Counted from the first letter of the stretch, positions 54,985 to 64,000 are shown. The stretch is DNA of 64,000 nt from Betaproteobacteria bacterium (GCA_025356445.1 JANXSZ010000021.1:1-64000); one strand, 5' to 3'. A program made the numbers and translations. The notes: generated from the sequence alone by a model not told the origin.

Positions 54985-55686
54985 CTAGTCTTGCTGGCGG
55001 GCGAACACGTAGCCCACGCCGCGCACAGTCAAAATGCGCTTTGGGTTTTTCACATCAACTTCAATCGCCGCGCGGATGCGTCCCATGTGCACGTCGATAG
55101 AGCGGTCAAACGCTTCGAGTTCCCGGCCCCGCACGGCTTCCATGATCTGGTCACGGGAGAGCACCCGGCCTGCGCGTTCGGCCAGCGTCAGCAGCAGGTC
55201 AAACTGGTATGAGGTGAGTTCGCAGGCTTGCCCTCCCACCAGCACGGTACGGGCATCACGGTCGATTTCCAGTGTGCCAAAGCGCAGCACCTGGGTACGT
55301 GATTGGGGGCCGTCTTGCTGGCGGCGCAATATGGCCCGAATGCGTGCCAACAGTTCGCGGGGCTCAAAGGGTTTGGGCAGGTAATCATCTGCACCCAGCT
55401 CCAGACCGACGATGCGGTCCATCGGGTCGCCTTTGGCTGTCAGCATCAGCACCGGCACTTGGGCGTTGTCGTTGGGCAGAGCGCGGATACGGCGGCACAC
55501 GTCCAGGCCATCCATGTCGGGCAGCATCAAATCCAGAATCACCAAATTGGGGGTCACCTGGGGGAGCGCCGTCAGCCCTGCGCCGCCGTCGGCCGCGTGG
55601 GTGAAGCCAAAACCTGCATTGCGCAGGTATTCCCCCACCATCTGGGCCAGACGGGTATCGTCTTCAATCATTAACAGCTGTTGCAT
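54985..55686 (-). CDS. OmpR-family response regulator
   Basis: This 233-residue regulator has phospho-acceptor Asp52 (LVILDLMLPDMDG), an acidic pocket IEDD at about residue 9, switch Lys in PKPFEPRELLARI, and a winged-helix DNA-binding domain ending RILTVRGVGYVFA. It is upstream of and in the same direction as the histidine kinase gene. The pair resembles the RstA/RstB or CpxR/A type in architecture, but the stimulus is unknown. Confidence 0.95.
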   Translation of the reverse strand: MQQLLMIEDDTRLAQMVGEYLRNAGFGFTHAADGGAGLTALPQVTPNLVILDLMLPDMDGLDVCRRIRALPNDNAQVPVLMLTAKGDPMDRIVGLELGADDYLPKPFEPRELLARIRAILRRQQDGPQSRTQVLRFGTLEIDRDARTVLVGGQACELTSYQFDLLLTLAERAGRVLSRDQIMEAVRGRELEAFDRSIDVHMGRIRAAIEVDVKNPKRILTVRGVGYVFARQQD

Positions 55687-55794
55687 AGGGGCATCGTACC
55701 TTCTTGGGCTTGTGCAAAGTGTTCAAGCCATGCTTGATCTTGGCTTCTGGCGATCAAATGCGCATGAAGACGGGGTAAAGATAGGTAAACAGAC

Positions 55795-57132
55795 TCAGCT
55801 TCCCTGCTGAGGCACCGGCACTCGCACCCGCGAAGCCAGCCACACCAGCAGCAGCACGGGCACACCCAGCAAGGCTGTGGCAGTGAAAAAATGCCCATAG
55901 CCAAACGCATCTACGTACTTGCCTGAAAACCCTGCCAGCCATTTCGGCAGCAGCAGCATCATGGAGCTGAACAGCGCGTACTGCGTGGCCGAGTAGTTCA
56001 CGTTGGTCAGGGACGACAGGTACGCGATGAAGGCCGCAGAGGCGATACCGCTGGACAGGTTGTCGGCAGAGATCACCCAAATCAGCGCCGTCAGGTCATG
56101 GCCGCGTGTGCCCAGCCACGCGAACAGCAGATTGCTGGCGGCGCTGAGCACCGCGCCCAGCATCAGCACGCGCATCACACCCAGGCGCATCGACAGCACG
56201 CCACCTATGAACGCGCCCACCAGCGTCATGATGACGCCAAACACTTTGGTGACTGCGGCTACCTCGTCTTTGGTGTAGCCCATGTCCACGTAGAACGGGT
56301 TGGCCATGATGCCCATCACCACGTCGCTGATGCGGTAGACGGCGATCAACCCGAGGATCAACCCCGCTTGCCAGCGGTAGCGTTGCAAAAACTCTGCAAA
56401 CGGGGCGATCAGTGCGCCTTGCAGCCACTCGGCGGCATTTTTGGCGGGTGGCATGGGGCGGCGGGCAGGTTCAGGGGACAGCAGCACAGTCAATACGCCG
56501 ATCACCATCGAGGCGGCCATCACCAGGTAGGCGGTTTGCCATGCAGCGTGCTGGTAAGCCGCCGCATTGGCGATTTCAGCCCGCGCGGCAATCCACAGCA
56601 CGCCGGCACCGGCCCAGATCATCGCCAGCCGGTAGCCGGTTTGGTAGGCGGCGGCCAGCGCCGCTTGGCGATCGGTGGTCGCGGATTCGATGCGAAAGGC
56701 GTCCAGCGCGATGTCTTGCGTGGCTGAGCCGAATGCCACCAGGAGCGCACACCACACCACGGTGCCCAGCGTCAGTTTGGGGTCGGACAGTGCCATGCCG
56801 ACCAAACCTGCCACGATGACGAGTTGTGCCAGCAACAACCAGCTGCGACGCATTCCGAAAGCCCTTGTTAACAGAGGCAACGGCATTCGGTCTACCAGCG
56901 GTGCCCAGACCCATTTGAAACCGTAGGCCAGTCCCACCCACGAGAGGTAGCCAATGGTGGTGCGGTCTACGCCTGCTTCGCGCAAGCGAAAGCTCAGCGT
57001 GCCCAGTACCAGCAGCTGAGGCAAACCGGCAGAAAAGCCCAAAAACAGCATCCGCAGCGTGGCGGGCTCCAAGTAAACGCGCAGCGTGTCGGCCCAGGAG
57101 GCACGGGTTTCGTTAGAGGGGGGATTGGTCAT
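55795..57132 (-). CDS. ampG: AmpG-family MFS permease
   Basis: This 445-residue inner-membrane permease of the AmpG family imports anhydromuropeptides for cell-wall recycling. Motifs are MLFLGFSAGLPQLLVLGTLS at the first helix, DRTTIGYLSWVGLAYGFKWV, WAPLVDRMPLPLL and GSATQDIALDAFRIE. About 12 or more helices are present. The start at 57132 (MTNPPSNETRASW) was chosen over a long frame from 57324 that overlaps the divergent protease gene. It diverges from the M48 peptidase with 82 bp between. Confidence 0.9.
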   Translation of the reverse strand: MTNPPSNETRASWADTLRVYLEPATLRMLFLGFSAGLPQLLVLGTLSFRLREAGVDRTTIGYLSWVGLAYGFKWVWAPLVDRMPLPLLTRAFGMRRSWLLLAQLVIVAGLVGMALSDPKLTLGTVVWCALLVAFGSATQDIALDAFRIESATTDRQAALAAAYQTGYRLAMIWAGAGVLWIAARAEIANAAAYQHAAWQTAYLVMAASMVIGVLTVLLSPEPARRPMPPAKNAAEWLQGALIAPFAEFLQRYRWQAGLILGLIAVYRISDVVMGIMANPFYVDMGYTKDEVAAVTKVFGVIMTLVGAFIGGVLSMRLGVMRVLMLGAVLSAASNLLFAWLGTRGHDLTALIWVISADNLSSGIASAAFIAYLSSLTNVNYSATQYALFSSMMLLLPKWLAGFSGKYVDAFGYGHFFTATALLGVPVLLLVWLASRVRVPVPQQGS

Positions 57133-57214
57133 GCTGCTGATAATAGCGGCGGACAGTCCTGCCCCGCTGAGGGGGCGTGCTGCATCTCTTTTACCTGGAG
57201 TTTTCTCGCCCACC

Positions 57215-58045
57215 ATGACCACATTCATTCCTAAATTGATAGCTGTCTGTGCCCTGTGTACTTGCACTTCCATCGGTTTTGCCCGTGAAGGTGTTGAGGT
57301 GGGCAACGAATCCGTGTTTGCCAAGCTGGTGCCGGCTGGTGACGTAGAAAAATCTGCGGCTCAGCAGTACAACCAGATGCTGCAACAGGCGGCAGCGCAA
57401 AAGGCCGTGGGTAGCGACAACAACCCGCAGGTGCAGCGTCTGCGCCGTATTGCGCAAAACCTGATTCCCTTTGCACAGGAATGGAACCCGCGTGCCAAAA
57501 GCTGGCGCTGGGAGGTGAACCTGATTGGCAGCAAGCAAATCAACGCCTTTTGCATGCCCGGCGGCAAGATCGCGTTTTACACCGGCATTCTGGAGCAGCT
57601 CAAACTCACCGATGACGAGGTCGCCATGGTGATGGGGCATGAGGTGGCGCACGCGCTGCGCGAGCATGCCCGGGAGCGCATGGGCAAGTCAGCGGCCACC
57701 AGCATTGGAGCAAATATTTTTTCCATGGTGACGGGGGCGGGTGCTTTGGGTCAGCAGATGATAGGCAGCGGTGCGCAACTGCTGAGCCTGAAATTCAGCC
57801 GTGACGATGAGTCGGAGGCTGATCTGGTGGGCATGGAACTCGCCGCCCGGGCGGGTTACGATCCGCGTGCGGGTGTCACGCTGTGGCAAAAAATGGGCGC
57901 TGCCAACAAAGGTGCCCCGCCGCAATGGCTGAGCACCCACCCGGCAGGCGGCACGCGGATTGCCGACATTGAAAAGAATCTGCCCAAGGTGATGCCGCTG
58001 TACGAGCGTGCGGCGCGGTCCAAGGGCGGTAATTCAATCAAATAA
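57215..58045 (+). CDS. M48-family metalloprotease (periplasmic)
   Basis: This 276-residue secreted zinc protease has a signal peptide ending IGFA (about residue 23) and the zinc motif HEVAH in VMGHEVAHALREHARERMG. The downstream zinc Glu lies in DDESEADLVGMELAARAGYD, and the C-terminal LSTHPAGGTRIADIEKNLP is typical. It resembles single-domain relatives of BepA/LoiP that control outer-membrane protein quality. The start at 57215 follows GGAG at a long spacing of 14 bases. The signal-peptide codons overlap a repeat-like sequence. Confidence 0.92.
   Translation: MTTFIPKLIAVCALCTCTSIGFAREGVEVGNESVFAKLVPAGDVEKSAAQQYNQMLQQAAAQKAVGSDNNPQVQRLRRIAQNLIPFAQEWNPRAKSWRWEVNLIGSKQINAFCMPGGKIAFYTGILEQLKLTDDEVAMVMGHEVAHALREHARERMGKSAATSIGANIFSMVTGAGALGQQMIGSGAQLLSLKFSRDDESEADLVGMELAARAGYDPRAGVTLWQKMGAANKGAPPQWLSTHPAGGTRIADIEKNLPKVMPLYERAARSKGGNSIK
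57231..57273 (+). repeat. Interspersed repeat-like sequence, copy G (in the M48 signal peptide)
   Basis: CTAAATTGATAGCTGTCTGT, then GCCCTGTGTACTTGCAC, shares the ATAGC core, GCCC and TTGCAC with copies E and H. It encodes KLIAVCALCTC of the signal peptide. Confidence 0.45.
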
Positions 58046-58095
58046 CCCTCTGGTGCAATACAGAGGGGCATGACGTGCTATTTTTTAGATAGCAA
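58041..58095 (-). repeat. Interspersed ~50-bp repeat, copy H (between M48 and GGDEF-EAL genes)
   Basis: On the minus strand it reads TAAAAAATAGCACGTCATGC, then CCCTCTGTATTGCAC, ending GGTTATTTGA. It contains a perfect 7-bp stem CCCTCTG / CAGAGGG (58046-58067). It overlaps the last codons of the EAL gene (LIAI then stop) and fills the gap between the convergent genes, where it could help end transcription. Confidence 0.6.
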
Positions 58096-60172
58096 TTAGT
58101 GGGTTGACCGGATGCGCTCTGGCGTACTGCGCGGCTTCATCGGCAGGAACGGCTTTGCTGAACAAAAAGCCTTGTAGCGTCTCACAGCCGTTGTGGCGCA
58201 AATACTGCCACTGCGCTTCGGTTTCGACCCCCTCGGCCACCACGCCCAGCTTGAGTTTGTGCGCCAGTGCGATGGTGGCGGAGCAAATGGCGGCGTCGCT
58301 GGCAGCCGATTCAATTTCCATCACAAACGAGCGGTCCAACTTCAGTCGCTGGATGGGCAGCAGCTTGAGGTAGCTGAGCGAGGAGTATCCGGTGCCAAAG
58401 TCGTCAATCGCCAGTGTCACGCCTAAAGCGCGCAAGCGATGCAGGATGGCAATGGTCGCTTCGGGGTCGGCCATGGCCACCGACTCCGTCAGTTCAAGCT
58501 CGAGCTGCGTACCGCTCAGGCCATGGTTCAGCAGTACAGAGGTCACTTCGTGAACCAAGGCGGTATGGCGCAGTTGAAGTGCGCAGAGGTTGACCGACAT
58601 CACCACGCCATGGATACCGCTGTCTTGCCATGACCGCAGCGTGCGGCAAGCTTCGTTCAGCACCCAAGAGCCGATGGCATTGATGAGGCCGGTTTCTTCT
58701 GCAATGGGAATAAAGTAAATAGGCCCAATCAGGCCTCGCGTGGGGTGTTGCCAGCGCACCAGGGCTTCGACGCCCCGCATCACACCGGTGTGAGCGTCCA
58801 CCTGCGGCTGGTAGTGCAACACCAGCTCACCGCGCCGCACGGCATTGCGCAAGTCCAACTCCAGGGCTTTGCGTTCTTCCGCCGCCAGTTTCAAGCCCAC
58901 TGTGAAGAACTGGAGGTTGTTGCGACCCTGCGCTTTGGCATACGTCATGGCGGAATCTGCGGACTGCAGCAAGCCCAGCGCGGTCTCACCATCGCCTGGA
59001 AACAGCGCAATGCCGATGCTTGGAGTGCACTGCACTTCCTGGTGCTCCACTTCATAGGGCAGGCGCAGCACCGTGTGCAGCATGTGTCCCAACTGCTGGG
59101 CCGCCATCGCTCCTGCATGGTGGGTCATCAGTACCGCAAACTCGTCGCCGCCCAGACGTGCTACGGTATTACCAGGGGTGTTGTCCCGCAGACGCTGGGC
59201 GATGGCATGCAAGATGTGGTCACCCACGCCGTGGCCCAGGCTGTCATTGATGAGTTTGAAGCGGTCCATATTGACCACCATCACGGCCAGTGGCCGTTCG
59301 GTGCTCAGGCTGTCTTGCAGTGCAGCGTCCAGCAGTTTGAGCAGGTAAGTGCGGTTGGGCAAATTGGTGAGCGCATCATGCCGCGCCAAGTGCTCAATGC
59401 GGTTGGCGGCGTTGGTTTGCTCGGTCAAATCTTCCACCATGGACACCAAACCAATGACCTGACCTTGTTCGTCACGCAGCAGCGCATTCGTCCAGGTGCA
59501 GACCAGATGGCGCCCGCTCTTGTGCATGTTTTTACCCACATTTTTTTGCAATGCGGGCTGGTGCAGTCTGCTTTGCAGGCTGTGGTCCAGCGCGGCGTGG
59601 AACTCGGGCGACGTGAAGCGGCGTGCGTGTTGGCCTAGCACTTCTGCACGCGACCAGCCAAAAATGCGCTCCGCAGCAGCGTTCCAGGCAGTGACATAAA
59701 AATCACGGTCCCACTCGACCATGCCTACCGGACTTTGGTCAAAAATGGCAATAAAGCGTTGTTCGCGGGCATGCAGCAGGCGCTCGGCATACTTGCGTCT
59801 CGTGGTGTTTTGAGCGAAGCCGTGATAGCCCAAAAAATTGCCTTCTGAATCAAACAAAGGCTCACCGCTGGCACTGATCCAGCGGGTGGCGTCACGCTCG
59901 CCATCTTTACCCCGAATTTCGTATTCCAGGTCGCAGAACGGCTGGTGGTTTTGCGTGATTTCGCGGTGTTTATCCCAAAATACGGCGGGCATCAGGTTGG
60001 GCAGTTCCCAGCGGGTTTTCCCCAAAAAGAAGCTTGGCCCTACGCCTGTGGTGCTTACATTGTGAGCCACCGAAACAAAACGAAGATCCGCATCTTGCCG
60101 CCAGTACCAACACGCATTCAGCCGCATCACCAGCGCGAGCTGTTGAGCGGTAGAGGGCGGAGGAGTTGACAT
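58085..60172 (-). CDS. PAS-PAS-GGDEF-EAL cyclic-di-GMP signalling protein
   Basis: This 695-residue protein lacks membrane helices. It has a PAS domain at about 10-130 and a second at about 140-260 (IFDQSPVGMVEWDRDFYVTA). A GGDEF domain with the intact catalytic motif LGGDEFAVLM (about 338-347) and an EAL domain with EALVRW (about 467) follow. The EAL domain has DDFGTGYSSLSYLKLLP and VAEGVETEAQW. Both active sites look complete, so it may make and degrade cyclic di-GMP, with PAS sensing deciding the balance. The last codons overlap repeat copy H. Confidence 0.95.
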   Translation of the reverse strand: MSTPPPSTAQQLALVMRLNACWYWRQDADLRFVSVAHNVSTTGVGPSFFLGKTRWELPNLMPAVFWDKHREITQNHQPFCDLEYEIRGKDGERDATRWISASGEPLFDSEGNFLGYHGFAQNTTRRKYAERLLHAREQRFIAIFDQSPVGMVEWDRDFYVTAWNAAAERIFGWSRAEVLGQHARRFTSPEFHAALDHSLQSRLHQPALQKNVGKNMHKSGRHLVCTWTNALLRDEQGQVIGLVSMVEDLTEQTNAANRIEHLARHDALTNLPNRTYLLKLLDAALQDSLSTERPLAVMVVNMDRFKLINDSLGHGVGDHILHAIAQRLRDNTPGNTVARLGGDEFAVLMTHHAGAMAAQQLGHMLHTVLRLPYEVEHQEVQCTPSIGIALFPGDGETALGLLQSADSAMTYAKAQGRNNLQFFTVGLKLAAEERKALELDLRNAVRRGELVLHYQPQVDAHTGVMRGVEALVRWQHPTRGLIGPIYFIPIAEETGLINAIGSWVLNEACRTLRSWQDSGIHGVVMSVNLCALQLRHTALVHEVTSVLLNHGLSGTQLELELTESVAMADPEATIAILHRLRALGVTLAIDDFGTGYSSLSYLKLLPIQRLKLDRSFVMEIESAASDAAICSATIALAHKLKLGVVAEGVETEAQWQYLRHNGCETLQGFLFSKAVPADEAAQYARAHPVNPLIAI

Positions 60173-60209
60173 GCGCTAATGGTAAACGCGAAGTGTGGTG
60201 CTGTGAGCT

Positions 60210-61013
60210 TTACAGGCTGAAACCGTAGTGCACCGTGATGGGGGCATGGTCTGAGAACTTTTCCGTCTTGTAAATGGCTTCCGTTTGTGCAGAAACGGCC
60301 AAAGCTGGTGTCGCCAAGTGGTAATCCAACCGCCAGCCCACGTTGTTGGCGTAGGCCTGGCCTCGGTTGCTCCACCAGGTGTAGGCGGTGTCGGTGGCCG
60401 TGGGTTGCAATTGGCGGTACACGTCCACCAACCCGGCTTCGTTCAACAATTGGGTCATCCAGGCGCGCTCTTCGGGGAGAAAGCCGCTGTTTTTCTTGTT
60501 GCCTTTCCAGTTTTTCAGGTCAATCTCTTGGTGGGCGATGTTGATGTCGCCGCACAAGATGAATTCACGTTCAGCCTTGAGTTGGGTCAAGTGCGGGTAA
60601 AACTCGGCCAGAAAGCGAAATTTGGCTTGCTGCCGGTCTTCACCCGATGAGCCGCTGGGAAAGTAGCTGCTGATGATTGACCGTTTGCGCGTGGGGGTGT
60701 CAAAGCGCAGCTCTACATAGCGACCCTCAGCATCAAACTCGGTTGAGCCGTAGCCAATGCGCACATCGCTGGGGGCGTGCCGGGTATAGATACCAACACC
60801 CGAGTAGCCCTTTTTCTCTGCAAAATGGAAGTAACCATTTAAGCCGGCAAGCTGCTCAAAACGGCCTTCAATATCAGCGGCTTGGGCCTTGACCTCTTGC
60901 ACGCAAATACAATCCGGCGCAGTGGCCGCAAGCCAGTTTTCCAGCCCTTTGCTGGTCGCTGAGCGGATACCGTTAAGGTTAAGGCTGGTAAGTTTGAATA
61001 AGGAGTTGGCCAT
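60210..61013 (-). CDS. xth: Exodeoxyribonuclease III
   Basis: This 267-residue Mg-dependent AP endonuclease and 3'-5' exonuclease acts in base-excision repair. The catalytic residues lie in LNLNGIRSA, CVQEVKAQ (metal Glu), CGDINIAHQEIDLKN, WRLDYHLAT and FSDHAPITV (final His). Length and motifs are normal. Its ATG on the minus strand (61011-61013) shares two bases with the pyrE ATG on the plus strand (61012-61014). Confidence 0.95.
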   Translation of the reverse strand: MANSLFKLTSLNLNGIRSATSKGLENWLAATAPDCICVQEVKAQAADIEGRFEQLAGLNGYFHFAEKKGYSGVGIYTRHAPSDVRIGYGSTEFDAEGRYVELRFDTPTRKRSIISSYFPSGSSGEDRQQAKFRFLAEFYPHLTQLKAEREFILCGDINIAHQEIDLKNWKGNKKNSGFLPEERAWMTQLLNEAGLVDVYRQLQPTATDTAYTWWSNRGQAYANNVGWRLDYHLATPALAVSAQTEAIYKTEKFSDHAPITVHYGFSL

Positions 61014-61758
61014 GGTGCTAAATGATACAAAAGGAGCTGTTGCTCAGCATACCCCACCGTCTGGCGCAGGTGTACCTGTGCCCGGTACAGCGCCCTCGGA
61101 CGCGCTGGCGCAGGCCTTTGTGCAGTTTGCGGTCGATGCCGGGGCCTTGCGCTTTGGTGAGTTCAAAACCAAGGCAGGCCGTTTGAGTCCTTATTTCTTC
61201 AACGCGGGTTTGTTTGACGATGGCGTGAAGCTGGGGCGGCTGGCCGCGTTCTATGCCCAGCAGCTGATGGCCAGCGGCATGGAGTTCGACATGATTTTTG
61301 GCCCTGCGTACAAGGGCATTCCTTTGGGTGCGGCGGTCGCTGTCGAATTGGCCCGCCTGGGACGCAATGTGCCGTTTGCCTACAACCGCAAAGAAGCCAA
61401 AGACCATGGCGAGGGGGGCACCCTGGTGGGCGCACCCTTGCAAGGCCGGGTGCTGATCGTGGACGACGTGATGTCGGCCGGTACCGCTGCCCGTGAGTCG
61501 ATTGCCATTATCAAAGCCGCTGGTGCTACGCCTTACGCGGTGGTGATTGCGCTGGACCGGCAAGAAAAAGCAACAGAAAACGGAGCCGATGTGCCTTACA
61601 GCGCTGTGCAGTATGTCCGTCATCAGCTGGGTTTACAGGTGTGTGCCATTGCACAGTTGGCTGATTTGCTTCAGTATCTGGCCTTGAACCCTTCGCCAGA
61701 GTTGGGTGCGTTTCATCAGCAGGTGGTGGCTTACCGTGACCGCTACGGTGTCTCATAA
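61012..61758 (+). CDS. pyrE: Orotate phosphoribosyltransferase
   Basis: This 248-residue enzyme joins orotate and PRPP to form OMP in pyrimidine synthesis. It shows GEFKTKAGRLSPYFFNAGLF, FGPAYKGIPLGAAVAVEL and the PRPP loop VLIVDDVMSAGTAARES. A non-conserved N-terminal extension of about 30 residues precedes the core. The start at 61012 is supported by a perfect AAGGAG at 60999-61004, which lies inside the exoIII coding sequence. A downstream DUF4124 gene follows after 12 bp. Confidence 0.94.
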   Translation: MVLNDTKGAVAQHTPPSGAGVPVPGTAPSDALAQAFVQFAVDAGALRFGEFKTKAGRLSPYFFNAGLFDDGVKLGRLAAFYAQQLMASGMEFDMIFGPAYKGIPLGAAVAVELARLGRNVPFAYNRKEAKDHGEGGTLVGAPLQGRVLIVDDVMSAGTAARESIAIIKAAGATPYAVVIALDRQEKATENGADVPYSAVQYVRHQLGLQVCAIAQLADLLQYLALNPSPELGAFHQQVVAYRDRYGVS

Positions 61759-61770
61759 GGATCAAGTGGG

Positions 61771-62439
61771 TTGAACGCCATTCGTTCAGTGTTGGGGGTT
61801 TTGGGCTTTGTTGCACAGCTGGCGGCATTGTGGGGTGCGGGCGAGGGACTTGGCATCCGTTTCGCCTTAGCCCAGGGCATCTTCACTTGTGTGGATGTCC
61901 ACGGCCACCGGCTTACCTCCGATCGCCCCATTCCCGAATGCAGTGACCGCGAGCAGCGTGAGTTGAATGCCAGCGGCACGCTCAAGCGGCAAGTTGGCCC
62001 GACCCTCACGGCGAAAGAGCAGGCGGTGCAAGATGAAAAGGCGCAAACGGCCCGCATCGAGTCCAACCGGCTCAATGAAGAACGTCGGCGTGACCGGGTG
62101 CTCTTGAGCCGCTACCCCAATCCCGCTGCGCATGACCGGGTTCGTGCGGCGTCGCTGGTGCAAATTGACGGGGTCATGGCATCGGCCCAAAAACAGGTCG
62201 CCGAACTGGGGCAACAGCGCAAAAGCCTGGATGTCGAAATGGAGTTCTACAAGGTCGACCCCACCAAAGCACCTGTACCTTTGAAGCGGCAACTTGAGGA
62301 GAACACGGCCAATGTGGCGATGCAAAAGCGCTTTGTAGCCGATCAAGAGGTTGAAAAAAACCGGGTCAATGCCCGGTTTGATGCTGAATTCGCCAAGCTC
62401 AAGGCCCTGTGGCCAGCTTCTGCTTCAGCAGCGCGTTGA
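61771..62439 (+). CDS. DUF4124-type protein with signal anchor and coiled coil
   Basis: This 222-residue protein has a hydrophobic N-terminus (about 5-35), then a DUF4124-like segment ([20 protein letters not shown]) and a long charged helical region (about 75-215). It is probably exported and helical. The start is uncertain: TTG 61771 with AAGG 10 bases upstream is the best choice, with GTG 61789 as an alternative. The 3' end overlaps convergent gatB by 41 bp, and the coding region contains the gatB terminator. The function is unknown. Confidence 0.75.
   Translation: MNAIRSVLGVLGFVAQLAALWGAGEGLGIRFALAQGIFTCVDVHGHRLTSDRPIPECSDREQRELNASGTLKRQVGPTLTAKEQAVQDEKAQTARIESNRLNEERRRDRVLLSRYPNPAAHDRVRAASLVQIDGVMASAQKQVAELGQQRKSLDVEMEFYKVDPTKAPVPLKRQLEENTANVAMQKRFVADQEVEKNRVNARFDAEFAKLKALWPASASAAR
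62354..62379 (-). terminator. Rho-independent terminator of gatB, inside the DUF4124 coding sequence
   Basis: On the minus strand, AAACCGGG / CCCGGTTT (8-bp stem, 6-nt loop) runs into a run of seven T in all. It starts 20 bp after the gatB stop codon and lies within the 3' coding part of the convergent gene. Confidence 0.85.
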
Positions 62440-63907
62440 CCTGTGCGGGGTTGGCTTTGCCTTTGCTGCCCTTCATCACCTGACCGACCAGCGCGTTAAA
62501 CGCTTTTTCTTTGCCTGCGCGGTACTCTTCGACGTTCTTTGCGTTCGCCGCCATCACCTCGTCGATGATGCTCTCCAGGGCGCTGGAGTCGTCCATTTGC
62601 TTGAGGCCTTTGGCTTCAATCACCGCGTCTACGTCATTGCCCACACCTGTCCACAGCACATCAAACACTTGCTTGGCGGCGTTATTTGAGATGGTGTTGT
62701 CGGCAATACGTTGAATCAGCGTGGCCAGTTGCAATGCAGGAATTGGTGACTGGTCAATGTTGATGTCGTCTGCATTCAGGCGGCGTGACAGCTCGCCCAT
62801 CGTCCAGTTGCTCACCAATTTGGCTTGACCACAGCTGTGGGTCGCCACCTCAAAATAAGCCGCTACAGCTTTGCTCTGCGTGAGTTGGGCCGCGTCGTAT
62901 TCAGGCAGACCGTAGTCGCGCACAAAGCGCTCGGCCATCACGCGGGGCAGCTCGGTCATTGCGGCGCGCACACGCTCTACCCAGGCACGCTCAATCATCA
63001 AGGGTGGCAAATCAGGGTCGGGGAAGTAACGGTAATCTGCGGCGTCTTCCTTGGTGCGCATGGCGCGGGTTTCGCCGTTGTCAGGGTCAAACAGCACGGT
63101 GGCCTGCTGGATGGCGCGGCCATCTTCAATTTCTTCGATTTGCCAGCGAATCTCGTAATCAATGGCCTGCTGCATGAACTTGAAGCTGTTCAGGTTTTTG
63201 ATTTCGCGCCGCGTGCCCAGCTTGGCACCGGGGCGGCGCACCGAGACGTTGGCATCGCAACGGAAGCTGCCTTCTTGCATGTTGCCGTCGCAAATGCCAA
63301 TCCAGGTGACGATCTTGTGCAGTTCTTTGGCGTAGGCCACAGCTTCAGCGCTGGAGCGCATGTCCGGCTCTGTGACGATTTCCAGCAGTGGCGTGCCTGC
63401 GCGGTTCAGGTCAATGCCCGATTGACCCACGAAATCTTCATGCAGTGATTTACCTGCGTCTTCTTCCAGGTGGGCACGCACCAAGCGCACGGATTTTTTC
63501 TCCCGCACCGTGTCGGCGCCTTTGCCAGTCTCCAGGAAAAACTCCACGGCACCACCTTGCACCACGGGGATTTCAAATTGCGTGATTTGGTAGCCTTTGG
63601 GCAGGTCAGGGTAGAAGTAGTTTTTGCGCGAGAAGATGCTGACTTCGCCAATGTGCGAACCCACGGCCAAGCCGAACTCGATGGCGCGCTCGACGGCACC
63701 TTTGTTCATTACCGGCAGCGTGCCGGGCAAGGCCAAATCAACGGCGCTGGCTTGGGTGTTGGGCTCGGCACCGAAGGCGGTGGACGAGCGGCTGAAAATT
63801 TTGGACTGGGTGGTCAGCTGGGTGTGGGTTTCGAAGCCGATGACGACTTCAAAGCCGCGCACCAGTGGGCCGACGGGAGAAGCGGAAGATTCAATAACGG
63901 TGCTCAT
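62399..63907 (-). CDS. gatB: Asp-tRNA(Asn)/Glu-tRNA(Gln) amidotransferase subunit B
   Basis: This 502-residue subunit of the GatCAB complex forms Gln-tRNA(Gln) or Asn-tRNA(Asn) by transamidation. The kinase-like catalytic region starts [20 protein letters not shown], followed by [39 protein letters not shown] and [14 protein letters not shown]. The C-terminal GatB/YqeY tail domain ends [15 protein letters not shown]. The start overlaps the gatA stop (ATGA), so the two are coupled. It overlaps the convergent DUF4124 gene by 41 bp. Confidence 0.96.
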   Translation of the reverse strand: MSTVIESSASPVGPLVRGFEVVIGFETHTQLTTQSKIFSRSSTAFGAEPNTQASAVDLALPGTLPVMNKGAVERAIEFGLAVGSHIGEVSIFSRKNYFYPDLPKGYQITQFEIPVVQGGAVEFFLETGKGADTVREKKSVRLVRAHLEEDAGKSLHEDFVGQSGIDLNRAGTPLLEIVTEPDMRSSAEAVAYAKELHKIVTWIGICDGNMQEGSFRCDANVSVRRPGAKLGTRREIKNLNSFKFMQQAIDYEIRWQIEEIEDGRAIQQATVLFDPDNGETRAMRTKEDAADYRYFPDPDLPPLMIERAWVERVRAAMTELPRVMAERFVRDYGLPEYDAAQLTQSKAVAAYFEVATHSCGQAKLVSNWTMGELSRRLNADDINIDQSPIPALQLATLIQRIADNTISNNAAKQVFDVLWTGVGNDVDAVIEAKGLKQMDDSSALESIIDEVMAANAKNVEEYRAGKEKAFNALVGQVMKGSKGKANPAQVNALLKQKLATGP

Positions 63908-64000
63908 GATGAAAAGCCTTCAGGCTGGCGCAAATGAAAGTCAGTAGCCTGCTGCAACGCATGCGCCGCATTCAGCAATTTGGCCTCGGCAAAGTAGTTG
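63904..64000 (-). CDS. gatA: GatA C-terminus (partial, runs off window)
   Basis: The last 31 codons of the amidotransferase subunit A gene are visible, ending [20 protein letters not shown] and QPEGFSS. The typical GatA ending is [14 protein letters not shown]. The stop TGA (63904-63906) overlaps the gatB ATG. The rest lies beyond base 64000. Confidence 0.85.
   Translation of the reverse strand, partial: NYFAEAKLLNAAHALQQATDFHLRQPEGFSS

Overview
The window looks like chromosomal DNA of a betaproteobacterium, order Burkholderiales, most likely family Comamonadaceae (Rhodoferax/Polaromonas/Curvibacter-like). This rests on gene content recognised from sequence: four Bug-type solute receptors, a torF-glnK-amtB nitrogen cluster, the ilvE / zinc-finger / waaF order, hpaG split into two genes, and GC-rich codon use. 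No tRNA, rRNA, CRISPR, phage, insertion sequence, plasmid or defence gene was seen. Coding density is very high. The longest stretch without a gene is 268 bp (6888-7155), and it carries regulatory sites.

Layout. 1-7 kb: 3' part of metH, a glycine-zipper membrane protein, an orphan GspE/PilB-like ATPase and yifB/comM. 7-10 kb: torF-like porin, glnK and amtB behind a sigma-54 promoter with two NtrC-like sites. 10-14 kb: an SMP-30 lactonase-like gene and glcE-glcF (no glcD), then glutathione peroxidase and an EamA exporter. 15-18 kb: lplT and alr, divergent. 17.6-21 kb: a LacI-type regulator facing an L-talarate/galactarate dehydratase gene and a Bug receptor, with two copies of one operator between them. 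21-29 kb: lipoprotein, LuxR-type regulator, Bug receptor, maleate isomerase, LysR regulator, PanE-like reductase, a frameshifted class II aldolase and a second LysR regulator. 29-32 kb: a response regulator and hybrid kinase pair. 32-41 kb: an acyl-CoA ligase, a complete LivGFKHM ABC transporter, a MaoC hydratase and an acyl-CoA dehydrogenase, all in one direction. 41-49 kb: a homoprotocatechuate meta-cleavage operon (hpaR, G1, G2, E, D, F, H, I) with two Bug receptors embedded in it. 49-64 kb: mostly housekeeping genes (radA, ilvE, zinc-finger protein, waaF, a two-component system, ampG, an M48 protease, a PAS-GGDEF-EAL protein, exoIII, pyrE, a DUF4124 protein, gatB and the end of gatA).

How the genes work together. 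The nitrogen cluster pairs the ammonium channel with its PII regulator under predicted NtrC control. The Hpa enzymes would take homoprotocatechuate to pyruvate and succinic semialdehyde. The Liv cluster supplies uptake, CoA activation and the first oxidation and hydration steps for an unknown carboxylic acid. The 18-29 kb region looks like a set of small sugar-acid or dicarboxylate catabolic modules, each with its own regulator.

The most unusual signal is a short interspersed repeat of about 45-55 bp, with at least eight diverged copies in both orientations. Some copies lie between genes and some inside coding sequence. One copy accounts for an in-frame insertion of about 15 residues in metH. 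No novel multi-gene system was found.
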